Source: Bradyrhizobium niftali
GTDB lineage: Bacteria > Pseudomonadota > Alphaproteobacteria > Rhizobiales > Xanthobacteraceae
Direction of reading: 5' to 3'
Length of the DNA stretch: 64,000 bases
Assembly: GCF_004571025.1 (NCBI RefSeq)
Contig: NZ_SPQT01000014.1
Location: 124,001-188,000, forward strand
Numbering within the stretch: position 1 is the stretch's first letter; each line of letters opens with the position of its first letter. The notes beneath the pieces are model-generated. The model saw only the letters and a list, made by a program, of their open reading frames with translations. It ran no database searches and was not told the origin of the DNA. A program made the translations under genes and the position numbers. Below, one piece after another: positions 52,248 through 59,923 of this stretch.

Positions 52248-52276
52248 GAAAGGCCGGATCGTCGGTCCGGCCTTTC
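52248..52276 (-). terminator. Hairpin downstream of the GST gene
   Basis: GAAAGGCCGGA (52248-52258) and TCCGGCCTTTC (52266-52276) form an 11-bp stem around a seven-base loop. On the minus strand it follows the GST stop by about 20 bp, but only a weak T-run follows. The stem is nearly the same sequence as the terminator at 51346. Confidence 0.7.
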
Positions 52277-52297
52277 GCTTTTGCGTCTTGCGAGCGC

Positions 52298-52912
52298 TTA
52301 CTTCGTCTGGGCCAGCCCTTCCTTCCTCAGCGCCTCCTGCACCTGCGGCCGCGCTGCGACGCGGGTCTGGTAGGCAGTGAGGTTGGGCATCGCCGAAAGG
52401 TCGAACTTCATCCGCTCGCCCCAGGTCAGCATCGTGAAGAGATAGCCGTCGGCAACCGTGAACTGCTTGCCCATCAGGTAGTCGCGGCCGGCGAGCTGGC
52501 TGTCGATGTATTTCAGCTTGCCCATGACGCGGTCCTTGAAGAACGCCTTGGCCTCGTCGTTCAGCGCCGGTGCGAACAGCGGACCGAAGCTCTTGTGCAC
52601 CTCCGAGGTGAGGAAGTTCAGCCATTCGAGCAGTTTGTAGCGCTCGGCACTGCCGTGGGCGGGCGCCAGCGCCTTGGCAGTAGCCTGATCGGCGATCATC
52701 TGGACAATCACCGGGCCTTCGGTCACGATCTCACCGCTGTCGAGGCCCAGCGCAGGGACCTGGCCCTTGGGGTTCAGCTTCAGATAATCCTCACCATTTT
52801 CGAGCTTCTTGGCCCGGATATCGACCTTGACCAGCTCGTAGGGCAGGCCGGCCTCGAGGAGCGCGATGTGGGGGGACAGGGAGCAGGCGCCGGGCGAGTA
52901 ATAGAGTTTCAT
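52298..52912 (-). CDS. Glutathione S-transferase
   Basis: The 204-residue protein is a beta-class-like GST with the N-terminal thioredoxin fold MKLYYSPGACSLSPHIALLEAG (Cys10 and Ser residues near the glutathione site). NPKGQVPAL follows, then the helical C-terminal domain with FTVADGYLF. It joins glutathione to electrophiles or reduces disulfides. It diverges from a MarR regulator across a long perfect palindrome and lies close to gshA, which makes the glutathione, so it is probably regulated by that MarR protein. Confidence 0.93.
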   Translation of the reverse strand: MKLYYSPGACSLSPHIALLEAGLPYELVKVDIRAKKLENGEDYLKLNPKGQVPALGLDSGEIVTEGPVIVQMIADQATAKALAPAHGSAERYKLLEWLNFLTSEVHKSFGPLFAPALNDEAKAFFKDRVMGKLKYIDSQLAGRDYLMGKQFTVADGYLFTMLTWGERMKFDLSAMPNLTAYQTRVAARPQVQEALRKEGLAQTK

Positions 52913-52958
52913 GGAATTTCCTCCTCTTGTTGCTTGGCTTGGGCGAATGAACGCCTAC

Positions 52959-52998
52959 ATGCACCTGCATGCAATAGTCAAGATTGATGCAGGTGCAT
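52959..52998. promoter_or_regulatory. Candidate MarR operator, 12-bp inverted repeats
   Basis: ATGCACCTGCAT (52959-52970) and ATGCAGGTGCAT (52987-52998) are exact reverse complements, 16 bases apart. Each half is itself built of TGCA words. It fills the divergent promoter region between the GST and MarR genes. Confidence 0.7.
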
Positions 52999-53038
52999 CG
53001 AGTGGGGTAAGAGACGGGCGACGAGTTTGAGTGGGATC

Positions 53039-53536
53039 ATGAAACGCAAACCATCGACCGAGGCAACCGCCGCCTGGATCCGCCTGATGCGGGTGCAGAG
53101 CCGCGTCCTCGACTGCGTCGAGCAGGACCTGAAGAAGTCGGGGTTCCCGCCGCTGGCCTGGTATGACGCGCTGCTCGAACTGTCGCGCGCGCCCTCCGGC
53201 GAGTTGCGGCCTGTGGAACTCGAACGGCAGATGCTGATCCCGCAATACTCCACCTCGCGCCTGATCGACCGCCTGGTCGACGAGGGGCTCGCCTCGCGGC
53301 GCGAATGCAAGATCGACAAGCGCGGACAGTTCGTCGAGATCACCGAAGCCGGCCGCGAGTTGCAGAAGCGGATGTGGAGTGCCTATTCCGCTGCGATCGA
53401 GAAATATGTCGGTTCGAAATTGTCCGATGCCGATGCCGTCAAGCTCAGCGGCCTGCTCGACCGGCTGGGCTGCTCGTGTGGCGAGATGAAGCTGCCGCCC
53501 GCCGCCAACGTCAACGAAAGCACGCCGTCGCGATGA
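53039..53536 (+). CDS. MarR-family transcriptional regulator
   Basis: The 165-residue protein has the MarR winged helix (about 45-110: WYDALLELSRAPSGELRPVELERQM, SRLIDRLVDEGLASRRECKIDKRGQFVEITEAGREL), flanked by dimerising helices. It ends with a cysteine pair in LGCSCGEM that could sense oxidation. It is divergent from the GST gene over a perfect inverted repeat and probably represses that gene and itself. ATG 53039 was chosen over GTG 53027. Confidence 0.91.
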   Translation: MKRKPSTEATAAWIRLMRVQSRVLDCVEQDLKKSGFPPLAWYDALLELSRAPSGELRPVELERQMLIPQYSTSRLIDRLVDEGLASRRECKIDKRGQFVEITEAGRELQKRMWSAYSAAIEKYVGSKLSDADAVKLSGLLDRLGCSCGEMKLPPAANVNESTPSR

Positions 53537-53632
53537 TCGCGCGGCAAACCAGCACGTCTGCGCGCCCGGTGGGTTCGCGGACCATCCCGTCACCCGCGCA
53601 TTCGGTCGAAGCGCTTTTGATTAGAGTTTGAT

Positions 53633-55003
53633 ATGGCGCGAGACCAGATCGATATGACGCCGTTGCAGTCGCGCGACGAGCTCGTTGCGTGGTTCGAGGA
53701 GGGCTGCAAGAACCCGTCCGAATTCCGCTTGGGCACCGAGCACGAGAAGACGCCGTTCACGCTCGAAGGGCACCGTCCGGTGCCTTACGAAGGCGCGCGC
53801 GGCATTGGCGCGCTGCTCGAGGGCATGAAGCTCCTGCTCGGCTGGGAGCCGATCATGGAGAAGGGCAACATCATCGGCCTCTACGACGTCACCGGCGGCG
53901 GCGCGATCTCGCTCGAGCCGGGCGGACAGTTCGAGCTTTCCGGTGCGCCGGTCGAGAACGTGCACCAGACCCAGAGCGAGCTGATGGCGCATCTGGCGCA
54001 GGTGCGCGAGATCGCAACGCCGCTCGGCATTGGCTTCCTCGGGCTCGGCATGACGCCGTCCTGGTCGCGCGCCGACATTCCGGTGATGCCCAAGGGGCGC
54101 TACAAGATCATGACCAACTACATGCCGAAGGTCGGCCAGTACGGCCTCGACATGATGTACCGGACCTGCACGGTGCAGACCAATCTCGACTTCTCCTCCG
54201 AAGCCGACATGGTCAAGAAGCTGCGCGTGTCGCTCGCGCTCCAGCCGGTCGCAACCGCGCTGTTCGCAAATTCGCCGTTCACCGAAGGCAAGCCGAACGG
54301 CTTCCTCTCCTTCCGCTCCGAGATCTGGCGCGACACGGACAATGCGCGCGCGGGCATGATGCCCTGGGCGTTCGAGGACGGCATGGGCTTCGAGCGCTAT
54401 GTCGACTACGCGCTCGACGTGCCCATGTATTTCGTCAAGCGCGGCGAAGAGTACATCGACGTCTCGGGCTCCTCGTTCCGCGCCTTCTTCGACGGCCGCA
54501 ACAACAATCTTCCCGGCGAGCGGCCGACATTGTCGGACTGGGCCAACCATCTCTCGACGATCTTCCCGGAAGTGCGGCTGAAGCGCTATCTCGAGATGCG
54601 CGGCTCCGATGGCGGACCGTGGGGCCGTCTGCCAGCGCTGCCGGCGTTCTGGGTCGGGCTGCTCTATGACGATGTGTCGCTCGATGCCGCCTGGGACATG
54701 GTGAAGCACTGGACCGCGCATGAGCGCCAGGCCCTGCGCGACGACGTGCCGCGCTTCGGCTTCAAGGCGCGGATCAGGGACCGCTATCTGTTCGAGATCG
54801 CCAAGGAATGCCTCGTTCTGGCACATGCCGGCCTGCGCCGGCGCGGCCGGATCGACCAGCTCGGCCGCGACGAGACGCGGCATCTGGAGCCGCTCGACCG
54901 CATTATCGATTCCGGCCGCACGCCGGCCGAGGAAATGCTGGAGAAGTTCAACGGCCCCTGGAAGGGCTCCGTGGAACCGGCCTACGCGGAATACGCGTTC
55001 TAG
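53633..55003 (+). CDS. gshA: Glutamate--cysteine ligase, plant/proteobacterial type
   Basis: The 456-residue enzyme makes gamma-glutamylcysteine, the first step of glutathione synthesis. It has FRLGTEHEKTPF, YDVTGGGAISLEPGGQFELSGAP, GLGMTPSW, YMPKVGQYGLDMMYRTCTVQTNLDF, and CLVLAHAGLRRR near the end, as in the GshA2/plant family. It is roughly the usual length. It follows the MarR gene by 96 bp and shares glutathione chemistry with the nearby GST. A 12-bp word spanning its stop is duplicated 22 bp downstream. Confidence 0.96.
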   Translation: MARDQIDMTPLQSRDELVAWFEEGCKNPSEFRLGTEHEKTPFTLEGHRPVPYEGARGIGALLEGMKLLLGWEPIMEKGNIIGLYDVTGGGAISLEPGGQFELSGAPVENVHQTQSELMAHLAQVREIATPLGIGFLGLGMTPSWSRADIPVMPKGRYKIMTNYMPKVGQYGLDMMYRTCTVQTNLDFSSEADMVKKLRVSLALQPVATALFANSPFTEGKPNGFLSFRSEIWRDTDNARAGMMPWAFEDGMGFERYVDYALDVPMYFVKRGEEYIDVSGSSFRAFFDGRNNNLPGERPTLSDWANHLSTIFPEVRLKRYLEMRGSDGGPWGRLPALPAFWVGLLYDDVSLDAAWDMVKHWTAHERQALRDDVPRFGFKARIRDRYLFEIAKECLVLAHAGLRRRGRIDQLGRDETRHLEPLDRIIDSGRTPAEEMLEKFNGPWKGSVEPAYAEYAF

Positions 55004-55025
55004 CTGCGCGAAGTACGCGTTCTAG
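54992..55025. repeat. Direct repeat spanning the gshA stop
   Basis: TACGCGTTCTAG occurs at 54992-55003 (containing the gshA stop) and again at 55014-55025, a 22-bp period. It looks like a small tandem duplication that provides a second TAG after the gene. Confidence 0.7.
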
Positions 55026-55138
55026 ACCAACAGGCCGACGACCAGGACTTGAGCCGTTCATCGCCCATACAGGTTTGCGGCGATCAAATGACCGGCTGAA
55101 AAAACCTGAGCGTCGCCAATAACTCGAAAGCTGTTCTG

Positions 55139-55711
55139 ATGGGGAAGGGCCGCCTGTCCGTCATGGCAAGGGTCTTGGCAAGCGTCGTGGCATGCGCCGC
55201 GCTGCTTTCGCTCGCGGTTGCGAGCTGGCCTGCAAGCGCCCAGACGGCATTCGACCGGCCCGGCGGCGACTATTTCAGCACGCCGGTCACATCGGGCGAC
55301 CCCGAGGATTGCGCGCTGCTGTGCGAGCGTGACCGCCGTTGCCGCTCCTGGAGCTTCAACTATCCCGACGTCGAGGGCGGCTCAGCGGTGTGCTGGCTGA
55401 AGAACACGGTGCCGGCACGCGTGCCGGGCAGTTGCTGCATCTCCGGCGTCCGCGGCGCCGGCGTGATCGAGCCGCGCGTCGAAGGCGTGGAGACCTCGAT
55501 CGACCGCCCCGGTGGCGATTTGCGCAATTTCGAGCTCAAGGACGGTGAAGGCGAGGAGGCCTGCAAGGCCGCTTGCACCGCCGACAACAAGTGCCGCGCC
55601 TTCACCTATGCCCGCCCCGGCTACACCGGCCGCGAGGCGCGCTGCTTCCTGAAAAAGGAAATCAAGCCGCCGCGCCGCAAGGCGGGGTTCACGTCGGGCG
55701 TGGTGCGGTAG
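55139..55711 (+). CDS. Secreted protein with two PAN/Apple domains
   Basis: The 190-residue protein has a signal peptide (about 8-35, ending ASA). Two similar PAN-type modules (about 40-105 and 120-185) follow. Each starts with a DRPGGD-type sequence, then a pattern of cysteines (CALLCERDRRCRSWSFNYP; CKAACTADNKCRAFTYARPG) and a final cysteine with Leu-Lys (CWLKN, CFLKK). PAN modules bind proteins or sugars through disulfide-held loops. The protein is presumably exported and its partner is unknown. Confidence 0.85.
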   Translation: MGKGRLSVMARVLASVVACAALLSLAVASWPASAQTAFDRPGGDYFSTPVTSGDPEDCALLCERDRRCRSWSFNYPDVEGGSAVCWLKNTVPARVPGSCCISGVRGAGVIEPRVEGVETSIDRPGGDLRNFELKDGEGEEACKAACTADNKCRAFTYARPGYTGREARCFLKKEIKPPRRKAGFTSGVVR

Positions 55712-55728
55712 CACGCAGCTCTCACCGC

Positions 55729-55808
55729 CGTCATTGCGAGCGTAGCGAAGCAATCCAGGCTGCCGCCGCGGAAGGATTCTCGATTGCTTCGCTGCGCTCG
55801 CAATGACG
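55729..55808. repeat. Palindromic repeat (CGTCATTGCGAGCG ... CGCTCGCAATGACG)
   Basis: The ends CGTCATTGCGAGCGTAGCGAAGCAATC and GATTGCTTCGCTGCGCTCGCAATGACG-type words pair across the element with small gaps. It is a shorter relative of the element at 19035-19156, with the same GAAGCAATCCAG word. Confidence 0.85.
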
Positions 55809-55828
55809 AGGAGGACGAAGCGGACATC

Positions 55829-56395
55829 TCACTCCGCCGCGATTACCGTGAGCTCCGGCCACAGCGCCTTCCATCGCGCGGTCTTCACCGCGTAACTTGC
55901 CGCGGAAAAATTCGGGCCCGGATTGGGCCGCGCAATCAATCCCGCGACATCGCCAAAGCCATGCGGCGCGTAGACCTCGTAGCCGTCGCCTGCGCGCCTG
56001 CCCCCGACTTGCGTGTTCTGCGTGAGGAAGCGGTCGATGCCATCCGTCGAGCACGTCAGGGGCGGATAGGGCAGGCCGTGCTTGCCCGGATACCACAGAT
56101 GCACACGCGCCTGGTTGCGGATCTCGACCTTGACGCCGAGATGCCCGAGTCTCGCCTCCAGCTCGCGGATTACCGCGTCCTCCGCCTCCCATGAGGTATC
56201 GGAGTCGAAATAGAAGACGTCGTAGTCGGCGATGCCGTGATCGACTGCGCGATCCGTGAGCACGTTCCACGCCGTCTGCACCAGGCATCCCGACACCAGC
56301 CAGGCATCGGGCAGGGCAAGACGCGCGAGCTCGTCGATGATCGCCGCGTTGATCGGATTGCGCAGGGCGAGAGCGAGAAATTCGTCGCGGGTCAT
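55829..56395 (-). CDS. COG3575-like nucleotidyltransferase family protein
   Basis: The 188-residue protein has SGCLVQTAWNVLT (about 35-47) and then DYDVFYFDSDTSWEAED, the acidic pattern of the nucleotidyltransferase-like COG3575 family. Later KVEIRNQARVHLWYP and YEVYAPHGFGDVAGLI follow. Members are mostly uncharacterised, so no substrate is proposed. ATG 56395 was chosen because the upstream extension would run into the repeat at 56403. Confidence 0.75.
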   Translation of the reverse strand: MTRDEFLALALRNPINAAIIDELARLALPDAWLVSGCLVQTAWNVLTDRAVDHGIADYDVFYFDSDTSWEAEDAVIRELEARLGHLGVKVEIRNQARVHLWYPGKHGLPYPPLTCSTDGIDRFLTQNTQVGGRRAGDGYEVYAPHGFGDVAGLIARPNPGPNFSAASYAVKTARWKALWPELTVIAAE

Positions 56396-56402
56396 CGGAA
56401 AT

Positions 56403-56501
56403 CGTAGGGTGGGCAAAGGCGCGCTCTTCGCGCGTCGTGCCCACCATCTCTCCACGTTGCGACAGACGTGGTGGGCACGCTTCCGCTTTGCCCACCCTAC
56501 G
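56403..56501. repeat. Palindromic repeat, TAGGGTGGGCAAAG family
   Basis: The ends CGTAGGGTGGGCAAAG (56403-56418) and CTTTGCCCACCCTACG (56486-56501) are perfect reverse complements. The inner CGCGCTCTTCGCGCG hairpin and GTGCCCACCATCTCTCC match the element at 32234-32324. It lies between lepB and the nucleotidyltransferase-like gene, both on the minus strand. Confidence 0.9.
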
Positions 56502-56514
56502 ATCTACGTTCCGC

Positions 56515-57294
56515 TCAATGCACCGCGGTGAAGAACCGCGCCAGGCGGAAACCGGACAGCCAGGTCCACACCGGCTGGCCGCGCATGCCGAGATCCCAGG
56601 AGCCGAGCACGGCATCCGCACGTCCGACCAGATTGTCGATCGGCAGCATGCCGACGCCGCCGGAGCGCAGCGGCACGCGGCTGTCGGCGGAGTTGTCGCG
56701 GTTGTCGCCGAGCACGAAGAGATGTCCTGCCGGCACCGTCACCTCGGGCGTGTTGTCGAGCGGACCGTTGTCGCGCATCTTGAAGATCAGGTGCGAGACG
56801 CCGTTGGGCAGCGTCTCGACGTATCGGTAGGCGGGCTCGCTGCCGCCATTGTCGTCCTCGGCGGCGCCGACGCCGTCGGGCTTGAGCTCGGCGGGCCGGT
56901 CGTTGATGAAGAGCTGGCCCTGCCGCATCTGGATGCGGTCGCCGGGCAGACCCACGACGCGCTTCACCCAGGCCTGCGAGCGATCGCCGGGCCAGCGGAA
57001 CACGACGACGTCGCCCTGCTTCGGCGTCTCCGCGAACACGCGGCCGCTCTCGGGCAGGTTGATCTGGATCGGCAGCGACGAGGTGCCGTAGCCATAGGGG
57101 AATTTCGAGGCGAGCAACGCATCGCCGATCAGCAGCGTCGGCTCCATCGAGCCCGACGGCACGTAGAACGGCTCGGCAAGCGCGCCCTTGGCGATGAACA
57201 CCGCGACGACGATGCCGGCGAGTTGCACCAGCTGCCCGCCCCAGCCGCTGCTCTTCCGCTTGGTGGCGGTCGCAGTCACCTTCTCGACACTCAT
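56515..57294 (-). CDS. lepB: Signal peptidase I
   Basis: The 259-residue membrane protease cuts signal peptides from exported proteins. The Ser/Lys dyad is visible as PSGSMEPTL (Ser49) and WVKRVVGLPGD (Lys111), with a membrane anchor before it (about 22-40) and GDNRDNSADSR further on. The start overlaps the tldD stop (ATGA), so the two genes are coupled. A paralogue may exist elsewhere in the genome. Confidence 0.96.
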   Translation of the reverse strand: MSVEKVTATATKRKSSGWGGQLVQLAGIVVAVFIAKGALAEPFYVPSGSMEPTLLIGDALLASKFPYGYGTSSLPIQINLPESGRVFAETPKQGDVVVFRWPGDRSQAWVKRVVGLPGDRIQMRQGQLFINDRPAELKPDGVGAAEDDNGGSEPAYRYVETLPNGVSHLIFKMRDNGPLDNTPEVTVPAGHLFVLGDNRDNSADSRVPLRSGGVGMLPIDNLVGRADAVLGSWDLGMRGQPVWTWLSGFRLARFFTAVH

Positions 57295-58718
57295 GCGCCC
57301 GTTCCACCCACCGTAATGCGTTCCATCAAAAGCGACGGCTGGCCGACGCCAACCGGCACGCCCTGGCCGTTCTTGCCGCAGGTGCCGATGCCGGTATCGA
57401 GCGCGAGATCGTTGCCGATCATGCGGATGCGATGCAGGTCAGTCGGCCCGTTGCCGATCAGCATGGCGCCCTTCAGCGGGGCGCCGATCTTGCCGTTCTC
57501 GATCTTGTAGGCCTCGGTGCATTGGAACACGTATTTGCCCGAGGTGATGTCGACCTGGCCGCCGCCGAAATTCGCGGCGAAGACGCCGTTCTTCACCGAC
57601 GCCAGGATCTCGGCCGGATCGCGGTCGCCCGCGAGCATGTAGGTGTTGGTCATGCGCGGCATCGGCACATGGGCATAGCCCTGGCGGCGGCCGTTGCCGG
57701 TCGGCTTCATGTTCATCAGGCGCGCGTTCTGGCGGTCCTGCATGTAGCCGACCAGGATGCCGTCCTCGATCAGCACGGTGCGGTTGGTCGGCGTGCCCTC
57801 GTCGTCGATCGACAGCGAGCCGCGGCGCGAAGCAATGGTGCCGTCGTCGACCACGGTGACGCCCTTGGCCGCGACCTGCTGGCCCATCAGGCCGGCAAAC
57901 GCCGAGGTCTTCTTGCGGTTGAAGTCGCCTTCGAGGCCGTGGCCGACCGCTTCATGCAGCATCACGCCGGGCCAGCCTGCGCCGAGCACGACGTCCATCT
58001 CGCCGGCGGGGGCGGGAACGGACTCCAGATTGACCAGAGCCTCGCGCAGCGCGCCGTCGGCGGCGTCGCGCCAGTTCTTGCTCTCGATGAATTCGGCATA
58101 GCCGGCGCGGCCGCCATAGCCCTTGCTGCCGCTCTCCTGGCGGTCACCCTGGCCGGCGACGACGGAGACGTTGACGCGCACCAGCGGGCGGATGTCGCGA
58201 TAGCTCTCGCCGTCGGGCCGCAGGATTTCGACGACCTGCCAGGTCGCGCCCAGGCTGACGCTGACCTGCCGCACCCGCGGATCCTTGTCGCGCAGATAGG
58301 CGTCGATCTCGGCGAGCAGCTTGACCTTGGTCTCGAAACCCGGCGCGTCCAGCGGATTGTCGTCGCCATAGAGCCGCACATTGGTGTGCGGAGGCGGCGC
58401 CGCGAAGCTGCCCGAATAGCCGCCACGCACGGCGGCAACCGCATCGGCGGCGCGAATCAGCGCCGGCAGCGAGACGTCGGAGGAGTGGGCGTAGCCGACG
58501 GCGTCGTCCTTGACGGCGCGCAGGCCAAAACCCTGCGAGGTGTCGTAGGTCGCCTGCTTCAGCCGCCCATTGTCGAACATCAGCGCTTCGGTCTGGCTGT
58601 ACTCCAGGAACAGCTCGCCGTCGTCGGCGCCGGCAAGCCCGCGCGCGACCTCGTGGCGAACCTGGTCGCGATCGAGATTGGCGCGGTCGAGCAGGGAGCT
58701 TGTGGCGGGATTGGTCAT
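57291..58718 (-). CDS. tldD: TldD metalloprotease subunit
   Basis: The 475-residue protein is the TldD half of the TldD/E (PmbA) protease, which trims modified peptides and affects the CcdA antitoxin. The zinc motif HEAVGHGLEGD lies at about 254-264. Conserved neighbours are EYSQTEALMFDNGRLKQ at the start and GVFAANFGGGQVDITSG near the end. ATG 58718 is chosen with GGACGG upstream. TldE/PmbA is not in the window. Confidence 0.95.
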   Translation of the reverse strand: MTNPATSSLLDRANLDRDQVRHEVARGLAGADDGELFLEYSQTEALMFDNGRLKQATYDTSQGFGLRAVKDDAVGYAHSSDVSLPALIRAADAVAAVRGGYSGSFAAPPPHTNVRLYGDDNPLDAPGFETKVKLLAEIDAYLRDKDPRVRQVSVSLGATWQVVEILRPDGESYRDIRPLVRVNVSVVAGQGDRQESGSKGYGGRAGYAEFIESKNWRDAADGALREALVNLESVPAPAGEMDVVLGAGWPGVMLHEAVGHGLEGDFNRKKTSAFAGLMGQQVAAKGVTVVDDGTIASRRGSLSIDDEGTPTNRTVLIEDGILVGYMQDRQNARLMNMKPTGNGRRQGYAHVPMPRMTNTYMLAGDRDPAEILASVKNGVFAANFGGGQVDITSGKYVFQCTEAYKIENGKIGAPLKGAMLIGNGPTDLHRIRMIGNDLALDTGIGTCGKNGQGVPVGVGQPSLLMERITVGGTGA

Positions 58719-58860
58719 GTGTCCGTCCATTATCTGGAGATGTGGGGCAAGATAATGGTTTCGGACCGGTTCCGCGAGGGGGCCGGGCGTCACATTACGG
58801 AAACGATAGGATTGGCGAGGGCATTGTCCAAAGCGCCGGCCGCGCGCAGCAATCCATCAC

Positions 58861-58914
58861 CGTCATCCTGAGGCGCTCGCCTTGCAACGCAAGGCGAGCC
58901 TCGAAGGATGACGG
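58861..58914. repeat. Palindromic hairpin repeat (CGTCATCC ... GGATGACG)
   Basis: CTCGCCTTGC (58876-58885) pairs with GCAAGGCGAG (58889-58898) around an AAC loop. The outer CGTCATCCTGAGG/CCTCGAAGGATGACG ends also pair. It lies between the ialB and tldD genes, just past the ialB stop. Confidence 0.8.
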
Positions 58915-58942
58915 AAGTGGCAACGGCCTGTCGGGCGGAGCC

Positions 58943-59476
58943 CTACGGCAGCTTGTCGTATCCCTCGCCGAGCCCGTTCAGACTGAGCGGGAAGCCGATG
59001 CCTTCTTCAGGCGTCTCGAAGATGATGAAGGTGGCGGTCTTGGCGGTGCGGAGCTGGCCAAGCAGCTTGTCGTCCATGACGACTTCGGCGACGCAGCCAT
59101 TGGGCAGGCAGCGGACGAAGCCGGCGCGGCCGACGTCCTGGTTGTCGAGCTTCAGCCCGAGGCCGGAGGGCAGCAGCACACCCAGGGGGGCGACCACGCG
59201 CATCAGGCGGCTCTTCTGGTCGGCGGTCTTGAGCACGATCACGGTCAGGCCGGCATTGGAGCGGTCTTCGGCCACCACGCTCTGGATCAGGGCGCATTGC
59301 TCGGTCTGGGCGCCCGGCGGGGTGTCGCAGCGGATCTGCCAGTCGCCATGGACGGAGCGCACCGCGCCCTGCGCATGGGCGAGACCGGGCAAAGCAAGGA
59401 GAAGGGCGGCGGCCAGAAGGCCGATCAGCGCGTTGAGGCTGTTATCCGGCCTGGCCATGCATCTCGAAAGCCCCAT
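58943..59476 (-). CDS. Invasion-associated locus B (IalB) family protein
   Basis: The 177-residue protein has a signal peptide (about 14-33, ending AHA). An IalB domain begins VRSVHGDWQIRCDTPPGAQTEQCALIQ, with paired cysteines, then LMRVVAPLGVLLPSGLGLKLD and VRCLPNGCVAEVVMDDKLL. IalB proteins are periplasmic or surface proteins of alphaproteobacteria with no firm biochemical function. ATG 59476 has GAGGG upstream; ATG 59458 is also possible. The long gap before it also serves the cox operon. Confidence 0.85.
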   Translation of the reverse strand: MGLSRCMARPDNSLNALIGLLAAALLLALPGLAHAQGAVRSVHGDWQIRCDTPPGAQTEQCALIQSVVAEDRSNAGLTVIVLKTADQKSRLMRVVAPLGVLLPSGLGLKLDNQDVGRAGFVRCLPNGCVAEVVMDDKLLGQLRTAKTATFIIFETPEEGIGFPLSLNGLGEGYDKLP

Positions 59477-59923
59477 CGGGGTCGGTCCCTCTGCTCGCTT
59501 GGGTCGCTTGCGCGGGTGGACTGATACGGAAATGACGGCGTCTTGAAGGCAATTCCCAAGCAAATTCCGCGCCGCCGAGGCCGCCGTCGCCGGCACGAAT
59601 CAGGTTCCTGTGCGGCCGTCCGCCAGTGCCTACAACGGGCAATTCCGCTGTCAAGCCACAGCGTCCCGGGAAACGGTATTTTTGTCTGATGTTACTAGGA
59701 AATATCTTGCGGGTGATCGCTGGCAGGTGGGGCTCAAGACTGCATTGCGATAGATCAAGAATTATGGTTTGAGAAGCTTGATTTCGGCGTTCTAGCGATC
59801 TGGCCCCAATTCCTCTTAGAGGTATTCTTGAGTGGCGGTTTGTCAGACGGACGGATCGAATAAGCGTTTCCCAAAAATAGGGGAACGCACTTGGGGTGAT
59901 TTCGTAAGGGGAGCGCGAACGGC
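59477..59923. promoter_or_regulatory. Divergent regulatory region between ialB and coxB
   Basis: This 447-bp region has no credible ORF. It is more AT-rich than its surroundings around 59680-59880 and contains a TTG-N8-CAA site (59745-59758). It should hold promoters for the cox operon to the right and ialB to the left. Confidence 0.55.
59745..59758 (+). promoter_or_regulatory. FixK/FNR-type box
   Basis: TTGCGATAGATCAA fits the TTG-N8-CAA pattern bound by FixK2/FNR regulators in Bradyrhizobium. It lies 166 bp before the coxB start and 269 bp before ialB. It would link oxidase expression to oxygen, but the distance to coxB is long, so the role is uncertain. Confidence 0.45.

Noticed and set aside
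12529-58914. Insertion sequences or a genomic island
   Set aside because: None of the repeats encodes a transposase, no integrase or att-like duplication next to the tRNA was seen, and base composition looks even.
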